In this document: positions 44,118 to 56,423 of the stretch, one piece after another | Layout of the letters: each line of letters starts with the position of its first letter | How positions within the stretch are numbered: position 1 is the stretch's first letter | DNA from: Protea cynaroides | Lineage: Eukaryota; Streptophyta; Magnoliopsida; Proteales; Proteaceae | Direction: 5' to 3' | DNA length: 64,000 nt | NCBI GenBank assembly: GCA_028583415.1 | Contig: CM053270.1 | Location: forward strand, 8,130,342-8,194,341 | Position numbers and translations under genes: made by a program | Notes under the pieces: model-generated | What the model was told of the DNA's origin: nothing | What the model saw: the letters and a program-made list of their open reading frames with translations, nothing else | The model's database searches: none

Positions 44118-44516
44118 CTAAAAAGCACACGAATCAGGGAAAAATGTTATGGAACAATTGTAAGCAGCAATTTGCTTACTAACAGATAACAGATTAAAGG
44201 GAAAGTCAAGTAATTGAAGAACCAAGGATAGGGATAGAGATGGAGTAGGATGAACAATCCCAATGCCATTGACCTTGATGGAAGAGCCATCAGCTAAAAT
44301 GACACTACAGGTGGCGGGACCAAATGAGGAAAATATACCTGATATGCCGAACTCAGAAGCACCTGAGTCAATGATCCAGGGTCGAGAGGATGAAAGACAT
44401 GCAGTGAAATTACCTATCTGAATAAAAGTAGCAATGAAAGACGAGGAAGGCGGTGAAGTTTGAAACTGGGTGTAGCGAGCATACTCATCATTAGTCATTT
44501 TGACCATCTTTCCCAC
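44118..44516 (-). pseudogene. Copia-C protease region
   Basis: The frame reads SSSRPWIIDSGASEFGISG and VILADGSSIKVNGIGIVHPT with LLDFPFNLLSVSKQIAAYNC. DSGAS is the retroviral-type aspartic protease site and is intact here, unlike Copia-A. The normal H after DSGAS (as in DSGAS.HM) is replaced. Confidence 0.85.
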
Positions 44517-44519
44517 AGA

Positions 44520-45383
44520 TGGTGTTGGAGGGCTGGAGACTTAGAAATTAAAACTGGTGGCAGTATCATCAAACTGCTGCTGAGGTGGTTTGTTATGAAG
44601 TTTCCTACAATATAGTTGGATATTTCTGGGTTTCTCACAATGATGGCACGTACGAGTTGGACCCGAAACATTTGAAGAGGCTGGTGCCCTAGGAGGCTGA
44701 CCATGGCCACTACCACCACTAGCACCACGACTAGTACCATGACCATTTTGTCGAGAAAAGGAGTCGAACTATCCACAGTAGTGCTGTCACGAGAAACCCG
44801 GAACACACGACGGTATCTGCCAGAGAGGCCACTATGGTATTGCCAAGAATTTGAGAGCGAATTGCATGGGTCAAAGGCCACCCAGAAAACCCATAATTGC
44901 CAGCTGTTCCGGTTGAGCCTGTATCTTTTGAACATCAGCACTGTCAGGAAGTTGGGAATTCAGTTCCTCATACATTCGTTTGAAACCAGCGAAGTATTGG
45001 GTGAGACTTGAGAGGACGACCTTTTCGATCCACCCAATAAAATTCCTGAAATTCCTCATAAATTCGAGACAGATTATTGTGCTCTGAATATTAGACATGC
45101 AAATAATCCCACAACTACTTTACGGTATCCATATGTGTAACAAGGTCCACAATAGATTCATCCATAGAGTCTAATAACCGTCCCAACTCCGGGCATCAAC
45201 AATGTCCCATGTGATGTCTGTGCTAGACTTTGTTTGAGTTAGGTGACTTTATTAATCCCTGCCTGTCAAAACAAGTTTAACAATTTTCTGCCATTGCTGA
45301 AAATTATTCAGTCCTAATTTCTTTTATGTAATCCGATGGGAGGAAAAAGACACTTCAGTTACAGTCGTTTTAGACTTAGCCAT
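44520..45383 (-). pseudogene. Copia-C gag
   Basis: The start codon is at 45,383, reading MAKSKTTVTEVSF. The frame is soon broken by stops. Later motifs include SSLTQYFAGFKRMYEELNSQ and LPDSADVQKIQAQPEQLAIM. The zinc knuckle near 44,595-44,640 reads CHHCEKPRNIQLYC: all three Cys are present but the His position holds Asn. Confidence 0.78.
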
Positions 45384-46064
45384 TAGTCCCAACAATTTCA
45401 GCCACAAAAATATCAATTTCAACAATCGGTTCAGCCAACCCAAAAGCAAAATTGATGCAAAAACTTTAAATCAATGTCAATACTTGGGTCAGCCAATTGA
45501 GAAGCACAAGAACAAACCAGATAAAAAGGAAAATTGATTCCAAACCTCAGTTCAGCCAACTGAGAAGCACAATAACAAGGAAATTGATTCCAAACCTCGG
45601 TTCCACCAACCGAGAGGCCAAAACAAAAGAAATAGAATCACCTCCAAGGTCCGAACCAGAAAATTGATTCTCAATGTAAACTAGGAAATCAAACTCGACT
45701 GTAGATTTAAAATAATCCAGAAAATTGAGCCAGCAAATCGATATCTATTTTAACAATTGATTATTGAAACAAGACCGAAACGATAGGAAGTTGCAGCAAT
45801 TTAGATCAATATCGATCTATCCGGAAAACTCACACTAAACAATTGAAACCAGAAATCGATCTCCTCCACATAGATGCTTCTTGAAACTCGATAGTGATTC
45901 AACTCAGCATCTAGCATCCATTATTCTCGAAACAGGGGTGAACACACCCCCTCTGAAAAAGGTACAAACTTCTAAGTGTTACAAACCAGCAGAAGGAAGG
46001 ATCTAAGAAGTATTCGACTGTGATAGGAACGAGCTTGATAAGACTTGGAGTATCTAAGAACCAA

Positions 46065-46076
46065 GCTCTAATACCA
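46065..46076 (-). other. Copia-C primer-binding site
   Basis: Minus strand TGGTATTAGAGC directly after the 5' LTR, one change from the initiator-Met tRNA site. Confidence 0.85.
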
Positions 46077-46315
46077 TGTAAATTCTAGAGAGAAAAGAAG
46101 ATGAATGGAGAGGAGGAGAGTCTGCTGTAGATTTTGGAGTCTTAACGATGTGTTGAGATCCCCTAAATCATCCAATATATATCATATAGCGACTACAACC
46201 CTAGAAGGGAAATCCAGGAAATAATCACCCAAAAGTAAAGAGAGAGGTGAGAGGCTTTATCGCTAATCCTGATAGGCCCATTGGGCCTTCCCCCTTTATG
46301 TGATGACTTCTAACA
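46077..46315 (-). repeat. Copia-C 5' LTR
   Basis: 239 bp; minus-strand start TGTTAGAAGTCATC and end TAGAATTTACA. The inner end abuts the primer site. Its last 37 bp on the + strand match 41,345-41,381. Confidence 0.85.
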
Positions 46316-48778
46316 ATATTTATTATTTATGAATAAGAAATTTCTAGTCTTGAATAAAAAAGTAGCTGATTACGATTCGATCTCTGGATCTCAATACATT
46401 TCAAACTTTTAAAACAGGTAGCAGCATCACTATAGCAAGTTGCACCCTTACGTGCCTATTACACGATTTTATAAAAAACATCTTCAATTACCCGTCTCCT
46501 CGAGTCCACTCGACTACGGAAGAACCCAAATTGAGTAAAAAGTCCAAGTTGACAAGCTATGGTTTTTTGGAGTCCTCACAAGAACTATGAAGAATCTCTA
46601 GCCCAGCCTGGCCTAGAAGCCTAATTTCAGACTGGACCGGGGCCGAAGTATGATATACATCAACAGAAATGGGCCCAATACTGTTAAGTTCTACGAAAAG
46701 GAAGTTTTCTGATATTATAGTCTTATCTTATTTAGTTAGGTCTTCAGTAGATATGCCTAATCAATGGCCTATAACGACTAGAATGCATATTGTATACCCT
46801 ATAATCTGTACGTCATTTGTATAAACCCAGAGGCTCAACCCTCACCCAGCCAGCCTGACCTTAATCTGGAAATTCTCAACCATATCTAGCTGTAAATTCC
46901 AGCCCAAGTGGGGGAAAAAAAAAAAAAAAAAAAAAAAGAAGTGGCCTTCAGGGTGGCTTTGGGATTTTTGGGCTAAAATTTGCACTGTTAGGCTGAATCA
47001 AAGCTGGCTTAGGTCCCCCCCCCCCAACCAAAAAAAAAAAAGAAGTTACTTTTCACATTTTAATACACCCTCTATTCCTCAAAATTAGTCTTCTTTGAAA
47101 ATAAAAAATACACATTTCAAGGGATGGTAATTAAAACACTCTTAACTTCTACTTTGCATAAAAATTTCCTATTTTACCCTTCATCTACAACATGGATTCC
47201 AAGGTGACATTCATTTACAAGAAGGAAAATAAAACTACTTGGAGCAATGGGTCAAAGGGTTAAATGGAAAAGCAACCGAAATTAATGCATTAGATGCCTG
47301 AAGCTAGTTTTTTTTTTTTTTTTTTTTTTCCGAATACAACAATCAAATTGCTTCCTCTAAGATTAGCCTAGATATCAATTTCTTCAGGTTTCTGTGCTGT
47401 GCAGGGTTCTCCCATGTCCAGCTCTAAATCATGATAGTCTACTAAGACATAGCTGTTGCTTTTTCCCTTGCAAGTTGTCAAAATAGTGGAGAAGATTCAT
47501 GGAATAAAGGACTAAAGCACCACTGCCATGGATGGGAAATATATTGATGACATTAGCTAAAAAAGCCATTACTCTTAGGATACTGTTTGTTTAACCTGTT
47601 CCCTTCAAGAAACTTTTTTTTTTCTTCTATAGTATGCTAGTGGCTGCATAATATACTCTTTGATTATGCAGAGAATATGCTAGGTGGTATGAATTTGCAC
47701 CCTGTTGGCAGATGCATTGGCACCTATACAAAGAATGCTAATGCTGCACTTATATGGAAACGGCCCTTGTAAAATTGGATCCTTACCATGCTCTCTTTTA
47801 CTCGTGCACTGATCTTTTCTACTGTCTGTTTTAACTAGTAAATAAATGAGTATCATTTTTCCATCTTTATTTTCTTTTTGTCAAGTGACTGCTTAAACCA
47901 TTTATTATTTTGAATCTGAAGAGAGGTCTGAAGCAACATGAAGTTCCATTTTAGTTGCACCGAGGGCTGCTGATATTAGAGCTGGTCTCGTGATTTCCCT
48001 TCACTGGTAAAGAGAGATAAAGCATACCACCCATGTTATTCCCTTTTTTTTGGGCTCTATTTTCTTCTTCACATTATATATGGGAAAGGAATGATGTATC
48101 AATTTTGATTCCTTGTCCTCAATCTGTGAATATTTTAAATTTTGAAATGAAAGTCATTGGATAGCTTTCCGCTTGTTCCTTAATATGAAGGCTCGATATG
48201 AGAGCACTGGGATGGTATGAATCTGACATGTCATCCCTCAGTTGGATAAAAGGAAAAACCTCCAAGCCAATGCTTCAAATGTATGGGAGACATGATAGAA
48301 AACATTTGGCCAGCCCTTCAACTGTTTTATGACTTGATTATGGATAAACAGAGTCAACTAGTCACATATAGGTGGATCTTTCTCACTTTTCATTCATAAA
48401 TGCTAAATGTACCTCTCTCATATGGGGGGACTGCCCTTTGACCAGCTTTTATACCAGACCAAGCAAAATTCTTCCAATAATTATTATTATTTTTTTAAAT
48501 GGTTTTGAAGGGCATATACCTTGAACCTTGTTATGAGGATACTGGTTTTTGTAACTACTCGTATGCTTTCAAATTATTCTTGTAAAGTTCCAACTGGATC
48601 CAGCAATAAGCCTCTACAACCAGTAAGGTGTCTGGACCTTTTGAGCTTCGTTAACCAGTTTATTGAATCATGCACGGAACACAGTTGAACATAAATGATT
48701 GGAAATTTGCAGGGGCTGTGTATTGTAGTATCCCTGTGAGTGAGTTTCTTTTCATGTTTCTTTTCATTTTACTTCATT
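46316..48778. other. Intergenic DNA without a supported gene
   Basis: Homopolymer runs at about 46,914-46,937 (A), 47,017-47,041 (C then A) and 47,309-47,331 (T). From 47,340 to 48,760 the sequence has a less repetitive, single-copy look with near-consensus acceptor sites, but no exon can be supported. The right end may include LINE-1 5' UTR. Confidence 0.5.
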
Positions 48779-50548
48779 ATGGCACATTCTTCTTCACCTT
48801 GTCCTCATGCGTCCCCTACAGTGGAACCCCCATCAGAATCAGGAGTGGATTCCGGCCCTCTTCTAGTGGTCGATGCAACTTCTGAAAAGGGATCCTTAAA
48901 CAGTCCCAACACTTCTTTGGTAGGATATGTTTTATCTCGGAAGGCTTATCGCCACCCAGCTGTTACTGAAGGTCTCTTTAAAGCTTGGTGACCAAGGTTT
49001 TCAGTTGAGGTTTCTCTGTTGCAGAGTGATAGATTCCTTTTTCGCTTCCAACATCCTCAAGATCTATTGAATGTTGAAGGAAGGTTCATGGACAGTTTCT
49101 GGTTCACTTCTACTGGGGTGATGGAATCATAATGATGCATATCAGTTTCGTTCGGCTGAATTTGGGGTCCAATTTCATGAAGTCCCTTACACCCTGATGA
49201 ATCTGGAATTTGGCAAACAGATTGCTTCTTATATTGGTACACCAGTTTCTGTTATGATCATTAATGGTACTCAGTTTGGCCGACGAGTGCAGTACCTATG
49301 GGCAAGGGTGAGTATGGATATTACTAGAGCCTTGCCCATGGTGGTTTCCATTAAAAGGCAGTCTGGTCTTCGGGAATTAATTAACATTCGCTATGAACGT
49401 TTACCTTTAATTTGCATTCATTGTGGTGTTCTTAACCATGATATATCGAGATGTGATGTTGGGTACTCAGTTGGCGGCACTATTTTGATAGCCAAGTTTG
49501 GCCATGAGATCAGAGGTTCGGTGCCAGACCAAAGGCTGATTGACCTTGCTCCTGTTCTAGTGTTCAATGACTATCGGTTTGCTTGGACATCCTCATGGTA
49601 ATCCTATCTCATACTCTGAAAATTGCAGCCAAAGGTTGGAGCCTGAGGTTGATGGTGACGGTTATTCTAACCACCATCCCAGTAGAGTTTCAAACCCAAA
49701 CATCATTTTGTCTAGCCTACCTCCATCTCATCTTTACCCAAATGACACGTCACACACCTTAGTTCCTAACAAGGTTACTGCGGGAACTGAAACTTTTTTG
49801 CCTGTCCATGCATTCAACCCGATTTCTATGCCAAAACCCAGTCCCACCCCCCAACCATTTAATTAATATTAAAATACCTTCTTCCAACATGAAGACCATC
49901 CTTGTTCATCCAACGTCCCCTGGTCCAATAGATGGAAACACCAACTTATCCTCTCCCATGCCACCGATCAATCAATCTATAGCCATCGACCTTACAACAC
50001 TTATTACCTCTCTTCAGAGTCTTCTTCACCAACTTACCACTAGTTATCAACCATCACCAAGCTCTCAATTCCAACCCACTTCTGCAATTGCTACTACTAC
50101 AAAACCCAACCCACAACCCTATCCCGCATTATCGAATATTCCAACCCATTCTACTACCTTACTCAATACTCATTTTAAGGCCTCAAATTTTTTTACTCAT
50201 ACACCAAGGGACCATGTAGTCCATAAAGATCTTGCCACCACACCCATTGAAATTAATAATCAATCCATACAGGATTCTTTGGAACACCATAATGCTATGA
50301 ATATGCATCACCCAAATCTCATTAGCCAAAACTCTGCTATGCAACCTTCACCGAATTCAGACCCTGAAGAATTCCTAATTAATACGAAGAAGCATGGCAA
50401 AATGAAATGGGTTTCTTCCTGCCGTGGGACTATGGAACCTTATCCTATGAAGCATAGGCAGAAGAGGATGCGTGCAGTGGTAGTTTTCAAGCTGCTTCTT
50501 CCAAGGCAACTATGCCTTCTAAAGATGAAGATCATTTTTTATTGCTAA
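48779..50548 (+). pseudogene. LINE-1 ORF1 protein (DUF4283, CCHC knuckle)
   Basis: Starts MAHSSSPCPHASPTVEPPSE and reads LVGYVLSRKAYRHPAVTEGL to a stop at 48,991. The DUF4283 part continues in other frames (VSLLQSDRFLFRFQHPQDLL, about 49,010-49,080). The frame at 49,197-49,601 has MNLEFGKQIASYIGTPVSV and a knuckle LICIHCGVLNHDISRCDV that satisfies CX2CX4HX4C. A Pro/Ser/Thr-rich tail continues to 50,548 through two more frame changes. ORF1 proteins bind LINE RNA. Confidence 0.82.
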
Positions 50549-50960
50549 CTCCTGTGGTAGCTGGCGACAATCAGCACCACAGGGAATTATGAAAATTTGT
50601 AGTTGGAACTGTCGAGGAATTGGGAGACCCCTGACTTATCGTTCCCTTGCTCATCTCTCCCGCTCTATGCCTTGTGATGTTATTTTTCTTATGGGAGCAA
50701 AATGTACTGCTGACAAATTTGAACAGTTGAAAAGAAGGTTAAGAATGGATTTCTGTTACACGGTGCCGGCTTAGGGTATCTCGGGTGGCTTGGGGATTCT
50801 ATGGAATCAGCATGTTGCTCCCAATATAATTTCTTCTAATAGGAATGTTGTCGACACTGAGATATCTATTTCTGGGGAGGCTACTTTCTTTATTACTTTT
50901 GTCTATGGTGATGCCATTAAGGTTAACCGCCATCTGGTTTGGAGTCAGCTTACTTTCATT

Positions 50961-51622
50961 TAAGGGTGTCAACAGGCCGGTCTGGGCCGGTTTCGGTCCG
51001 GGCTGAACCGGTATCGGGTTTTATAAGCCCAGCCCAAAACATGTCCATGAAGAGTTCGGACTGGGGTGGGCTGCGCTGGACACAATAAGTAACGGGCTGG
51101 TCCGGTGTCGGTTTGATATCGGGCTGGATTTATTGAGGTGATTTCGGGTTGGTTCGGTCCGGATCGGGTTTATCGGGCTTATTGGGCCCCTTTTATATGT
51201 AAACTATATAGCCTATTTTATTATTTCTATCTATAAAATTAGCATTATTCCTTCAATATGTATGTAATTTAATAAACTATAACAATTAGCATAATCTTTT
51301 CAACTATAGATTCACATAATCTTCTAGATCATGAAGTGAACTCTAATAGTGTAACACAATTTATTAAAATTTAAAACCATTAAAATTAAGAAATTGGGCC
51401 CGAACGGACCTTACCGGTGTTCGGGTTGGGTTTTATCGGTTTGGGCTAATTCGGGCTTCTTAACGGACCGGTCCGGTTTGGTTTCGGTTTGGGGTGAAAC
51501 GGTGAAAGTTTTACAAGCTCAGACCAAAATCTGTCCATTAAGGCTCGGTCCGGGCTGGGTTCGGGTTATATTGGGCTGGCTCGGTCCGTGCTACCGGACC
51601 GGGTCCAGTTTTGACACCCTTA
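50961..51622. mobile_element. 662-bp hAT MITE (TAAGGGTGTCAA termini)
   Basis: Starts TAAGGGTGTCAACAGG and ends TTTTGACACCCTTA, with perfect 8-bp TSDs CTTTCATT at 50,953-50,960 and 51,623-51,630. The ends are rich in GGGCCGG/TTCGG repeats, the middle AT-rich. The termini agree with the common plant TAGGGGTGTCAA hAT group. It splits the endonuclease domain of LINE-1. Confidence 0.93.
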
Positions 51623-52095
51623 CTTTCATTGCTGCACAACGTTCAACTCCTTGGCTTTGTATTGGGGACTTTAATTTGTATCTTACTTGGAAGGAGAAAG
51701 TAGGAGGTAATCCATCATCTTCTCATGATATGTTTTCTTTTCAGTCTATACTGGTAACTTGTCAACTTCAAGATCTTCAATTTCATGGCCCTATTTTCAC
51801 TTGGTCTAACAAGCGGAAGGGTCCAGATAATATTCGGATTAAATTGGATCGTGTTGTTGCTAATCTTGAGTGGCTTTCTCTTTATGAGGATGCGGCTGTC
51901 TTGGTTCAACCAGCTGTGGGTTCTGAACATAACCCAATTATCCTAGATTTTGACGGTGGTAAAACTTTTGGACCTCGGCCTTGGCGATTTGAGTCGATAT
52001 GGTTTAGACACCCTAATTGTGCCCAAACTGACGACCGTGCTTGGATTTCTGATCACCGGGATACATCAGCAGCAGTTATAATATCAGATAAGAAG

Positions 52096-52167
52096 GAGAA
52101 TTGTAAAATTGTTTTTAAAAGGTGGAATCTTGAGAATTGTAAAATTGTTTTTAAAAGATGGAATCTT
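52096..52167 (+). repeat. 36-bp in-frame tandem duplication in LINE-1 ORF2
   Basis: GAGAATTGTAAAATTGTTTT and 16 further bases occur at 52,096-52,131 and 52,132-52,167 with one base different. The translation repeats ENCKIVFKRWNL; the frame is kept. Confidence 0.95.
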
Positions 52168-54086
52168 GAAGTATTTGGTCATCTTCAGACTCATATAAAA
52201 CATCTCAGAAACTGCCTATCTGAATTGCAAGGCCGTCCTCAGAATTCCTCTTTGCAAAATCAAGAGTCAGTGTTGCTCAGAGAATTAGAAGAACACTTGT
52301 TATGTGAGGAGGATTTATGGAAGCAAAAATCTAAGGTGGATTGGTTATGAAATGGTGATCGTAACACTTCTTATTATCATGCTACTACTAAACAGAGGCG
52401 GTGTCATAATAAAATTCTTCGTCTTAAATTACTTAATGGTAATTGGACACAAACGGCCAATGAATTGTTTGGTGAAGTTATTCAGCATTATAACACTCTT
52501 TACCAATCAGATGGAGTACATCAGGATTCTTTGACATTGGTGCTACAAACAGTAGAACCAATGGTTAAACCGGAATGGAATCATTTATTGGAGGCTATTC
52601 CTTCTGAAGAGGATAATTCTGAAATCTAGTAAAGTCTAACCTGGTTGCCTTTGTCTCGGGATTTTTTGAATCACAACAATTGGAAAACACTCAAAATGAT
52701 ACTTTTAATTGTCTAATTCCAAAAGTTCCTCAACCAGAATCTTGTGACCAGCTGAGGCTTATTGGTTTGTGTGGTGTCGCTATTAAAGTAATCTCCAAGA
52801 TCTTTGCATCTAGATTACACAATTTATTGGATAGTATCATCTCTCCTTCCCAATCGGCATTTATTTCTCGACGTTCGATTTCAGATAATGTGTTTGTGGC
52901 ACATGAATTGTTTCACTATGTTATGAAACGTCATAAGGGGAAGAGGAAATTTTGTGCTTTGAAGTTGGATTTGCGGAAAGCATACGACCTGTTGGGATGG
53001 CCTTTTATGAATGGTATGTTACCTCGACTTAGTTTCTCAAGTCGTTAGGTAGACATGATTATGGTTTGTCTTACTACCATTATGTATCGTCAATTAGTAA
53101 ATGGTGTTGAGCGCGGAGAAGTGCTTCCGACTAGGAGTATTCATCAAGGGGATCCATTATCTCCTGCTTTATTTATACTATGTTCACAGGGATTGACCAC
53201 TTTACCTTTGAAGGCACAGTCTTATTCATGGTATCTGGGTACGTGATAAGTCTACTCCTATTCATCACCTATTATTTGTTAATGATATTCTATTATTTTC
53301 TGAAATTAAGTTGGCAGAAATTTGTAACCTCAAGGATTGTCTGGAGATTTGTTGTAAAGCCAGTGGACAACAAATCAATTTTCAGAAATCCAAAATCCTT
53401 TTCAGCCCAAACACTCCAGTACGGATTCAAAGGTGGATATCTAGGGTGATTAAAATCTGAAATAACTCTGGATCTCGTATCGACGAATCAGAAGAGATGT
53501 CAACCGGCAACCGTATCTGGAAACAACGATTAGTGGATATTGGTACTGTCACTGCACAGCAAGCAAAGGATTGGGGCCCAATAATTATTTGGGATTACCG
53601 ATTGATTTTGGAATATCTAAAAAAGAATTGTTTCAGGATTTGTGTGATAAATTTGTACATCAGATTCAAGGATGGTCTCAGAAGCTCCTTTCTCAATCCG
53701 GTAAAGAGACTTTGTTGAAATCGATAGCATTCCCAATGATCAATTATGCTGGTTCTCATTTCAAATTACGTAAATCCATTCATGAGAAAATCCAAAAATC
53801 TAGTACCAATTTTTTATGGGGTGGGGATGAAGAGCACTCTAAACTACATTGGGTCTCTTGGAAAACATTGTGTCAATCTAAATCTTTTGGTGGCTTGGGC
53901 TTTCGTGATACACAATTACATAACTATGCCATATTGTCTAAAGTAGCTTGGCTCCTATGGAAATACCTGAACACCATGTGGGCAACATTCTTGAAGGCTA
54001 TTTACTTTCCGAGTGCTAACTTCCTCTCTGCAACCCTTGGATCCAAACCATCATGGACGTGGAGAAGTATTCTAGAAGGGCGTAAG

Positions 54087-56422
54087 TGTAAAACCCACAC
54101 TCCACTAACTTGGTCTAACCGTGTCGTACCAGGTCTTCCCATCATTCCTGGACCAAGTAGACCGAGCGTGTGAAGATAGATCACAAACCAGGTATGAGAA
54201 TAGAGTTAAAAACGCTAAAAACATACCTAAGGTCGCATGCCTGGGTAGGTATGGTCAACCATAAGGAAGGGAACCAAAAATCTCAAATCCAAAATCCCAC
54301 GGTCGATGATTTCGTCCCTATGGTCAACGGTTTATGCGACCGTATGATCAACCGTGAAAACCCAGATCAGACTCGAGTTTTGGAAACTTTCCTAAACTAA
54401 GGGATTACTTTCCTAATTGAAAGATGACTCTATATGGAGAGTTTTCCTCTATATAAAGGACGTCCCTCAACCCCTTTTTACTGTTTTAGAACATTAGTGA
54501 ACCCTAGAGAAAGAGAAGGAAGATAAGGAGAAGAGGTAAAAGCTAAGGAGAAGAATTTGTAGAGAATGGATTGGCTCTCTATCACAGGCCAAGGTATGAA
54601 ATGAATCTCTGAAGATGTAAACTCTAAGGAATAAGACTTCTATAGAGGATAGGCAATATCAATCTATTATGATCTATGTGATTTCCTTGAGAAAATCCCA
54701 AGGAGAAACATGAGGAGTGAATTTGATGATTAGGGTTGATAAGAAATTACTAATGATGGCCATTGGATGACCTTAGAATAAACCTCATTGAAGAACTGAA
54801 GAATTAAACCAGGAAGAGCTTGAATTTCAAGTAGACTGTGATCAGATATCTCAAGGTCGCAGCTACAGTTGACCATAGCATGACCAGTATGACCAGAGGA
54901 TCGACCATAGGCATTCGGAAAGATTTCAGAAATCATACGGTCACAGCTACGATCGCACCATATGCGACCGTAGGGTATCGACCGCAGACAGTAAGGTCGA
55001 TACAACATGAAACCATAGGCCCAATCAAACACCAATAAGTGCTCTGTTTCGATTTTTTACTATTTTAACATGTCACATATGAACCCTAACTTAAATTTAT
55101 ATAACTTTTAGGTTGTTAAATCAATTTAAAGAGGATTTCAAAGCTTGGAAGGACATTAAGAATTTCTAATAGGTGAGGGAACAAGACCTAAACTAATTGG
55201 ATAATAATAAATTGTTTACTTTATTGAGTCCAATGCCGTGGCTGATTCTATGCTTGTATGCTTGTAATGTGCATCTCACATGTCATCCAATATTTATGTT
55301 ATTACTGCTCATACATATTTAATTTTGTTTATTTATAACATGATGATGATGATGATGCTAGGAATAGGCATGTGATTGTATGTGTGTGGTTGGTGTGTTG
55401 GATGCAAGTGGAGCATCAGGAGGAGGACGTGGCATGGTGGTCTTCAACCTCATCACCAGACTCTAGCTCTATCTTTACTCAAGTCTTGCCCACTAACATC
55501 GTTGTATCGCCATTACCTTAGCAGAACTATTACGTCGTAAAGCATCAGGGGAGGTGGTCTCGGACCGTGTGGTCTCTGACTCTACCGGGGGGCCTTAGCT
55601 CTATCTCTATGGATGTATTGAGGAATGCTAGGGTGAGGCCTTGGGTACACTGTATGACATTAGGATTGGTTAGTTGCGAGCCCAGTTTGCAAGCCCTCGC
55701 CAATAGAGGCTTACGTGTTGGTATGGGTAGGGCATCAGGAAAAGTGTTGGCGGTGTTTGATCCGGACACTTTAGCTCTATTTCTATTCCATGGTAGGTGC
55801 ATGTGGGATGACAATGGTGTTTAATCCATTGGGCAGATTCACACACTCGTGTATAGAGGTGTGGTGGCCACCAAATTTTTCTATAGCACATTGCAAACTT
55901 AAAAACCAAACCAAAGATATGAATTGAATGCATGCATATGTTTGTTGCATTATTTTGTTTGCTCACTGAGCCGTGATGTGTGCTCACCCTTTCGACGTCG
56001 AATATTTTTAGTTGATGATGCAAGTCCTACTGTTGAAGGATATATGAATGCACCGACGTATGGACACGTTGCTGCGATGGATGGAGAAGCTGAAGAATAT
56101 GCACATGATTCATCATGCGAGTGCAACTATTGTGTTTTTGCTTAGGTTTAATTATAGTTTGAACATCGGATATGTAATTGATTATTTATCTTTATGTCTT
56201 GTGGTTTGGAGATAATTGAATTAAATACTTATTTATCATTGTTAGACTCTTAATTCATTATCTGTAAGACTTCTGCTTATTTGTTTATTACCTCTGATTA
56301 TTAATGTGGAATGTGTATGTGGTTTAATATGGTGGGTACGACCTATGCGAGATCCTGATGAACCGTTGATTTATTAGCAGTTCATCACACCATTCTGGTT
56401 AGACTAGAATTGGGGTGTGACA
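54087..56422 (-). mobile_element. Solo LTR, antisense copy of the 17,555 family
   Basis: On the minus strand it begins TGTCACACCCCAATTCTAG and ends GTGGAGTGTGGGTTTTACA, matching both ends of 17,555-20,501. Length 2,336 bp. Left flank GTAAG (54,082-54,086) is the expected 5-bp TSD; the right flank keeps only its first G (56,423) before the Tat LTR starts. It has no coding domain, so it is a solo LTR inserted in LINE-1. The centre is much diverged from the other copy. A short (GAT)n run is at about 55,341-55,356. Confidence 0.85.
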
Positions 56423-56423
56423 G

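Larger units (their letters stand above)
41345..46315 (-). mobile_element. Copia-C: decayed Ty1/copia element
   Basis: Minus strand order is 5' LTR (46,077-46,315), primer site TGGTATTAGAGC, gag, protease, integrase, RT, RNase H, polypurine tract (near 41,382-41,394) and only about 37 bp of 3' LTR. It is similar in layout to Copia-A but distinct in sequence. Many stops and frameshifts. The 3' LTR is cut at the GGGTGTTACA junction. Confidence 0.88.
48779..54086 (+). mobile_element. LINE-1: L1-type LINE, dead, interrupted twice
   Basis: ORF1 with DUF4283-like and CCHC regions is followed by ORF2 with apurinic-type endonuclease and LINE reverse transcriptase, the order of plant L1 elements. It is interrupted by a 662-bp hAT MITE at 50,961 and by a solo LTR at 54,087 after GTAAG. 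The ORF2 C-terminus and poly(A) tail should lie right of the window, beyond the Tat element. Frameshifts, stops and catalytic changes are seen throughout. The 5' boundary is uncertain. Confidence 0.88.
50589..54086 (+). pseudogene. LINE-1 ORF2 (endonuclease and reverse transcriptase), inactive
   Basis: Starts MKICSWNCRGIGRPLTYRSL, the endonuclease N-terminus. The catalytic Glu region reads FLMGAK where FLMETK is usual, and a TAG stops the frame at 50,774. The endonuclease resumes after the MITE with CIGDFNLYLTWKEKVGGNP and WSNKRKGPDNIRIKLDRVV. RT motifs are DQLRLIGLCGVAIKVISKI, SPSQSAFISRRSISDN, ALKLDLRKAYD (about 52,700-53,000), RSIHQGDPLSPALFILC (53,140) and LLFVNDILLFSE (53,269-53,304), where FADD is expected. 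A final frame (53,571-54,086) has GLPIDFGISKKELFQDL and ends SWTWRSILEGRK. Confidence 0.88.

Noticed and set aside
47665..47772. Possible terminal exon after a TTGATTATGCAG acceptor, reading NMLGGMNLHPVGRC to a stop
   Set aside because: Only about 30 open codons, no recognised homology and no partner exon found; chance cannot be excluded.
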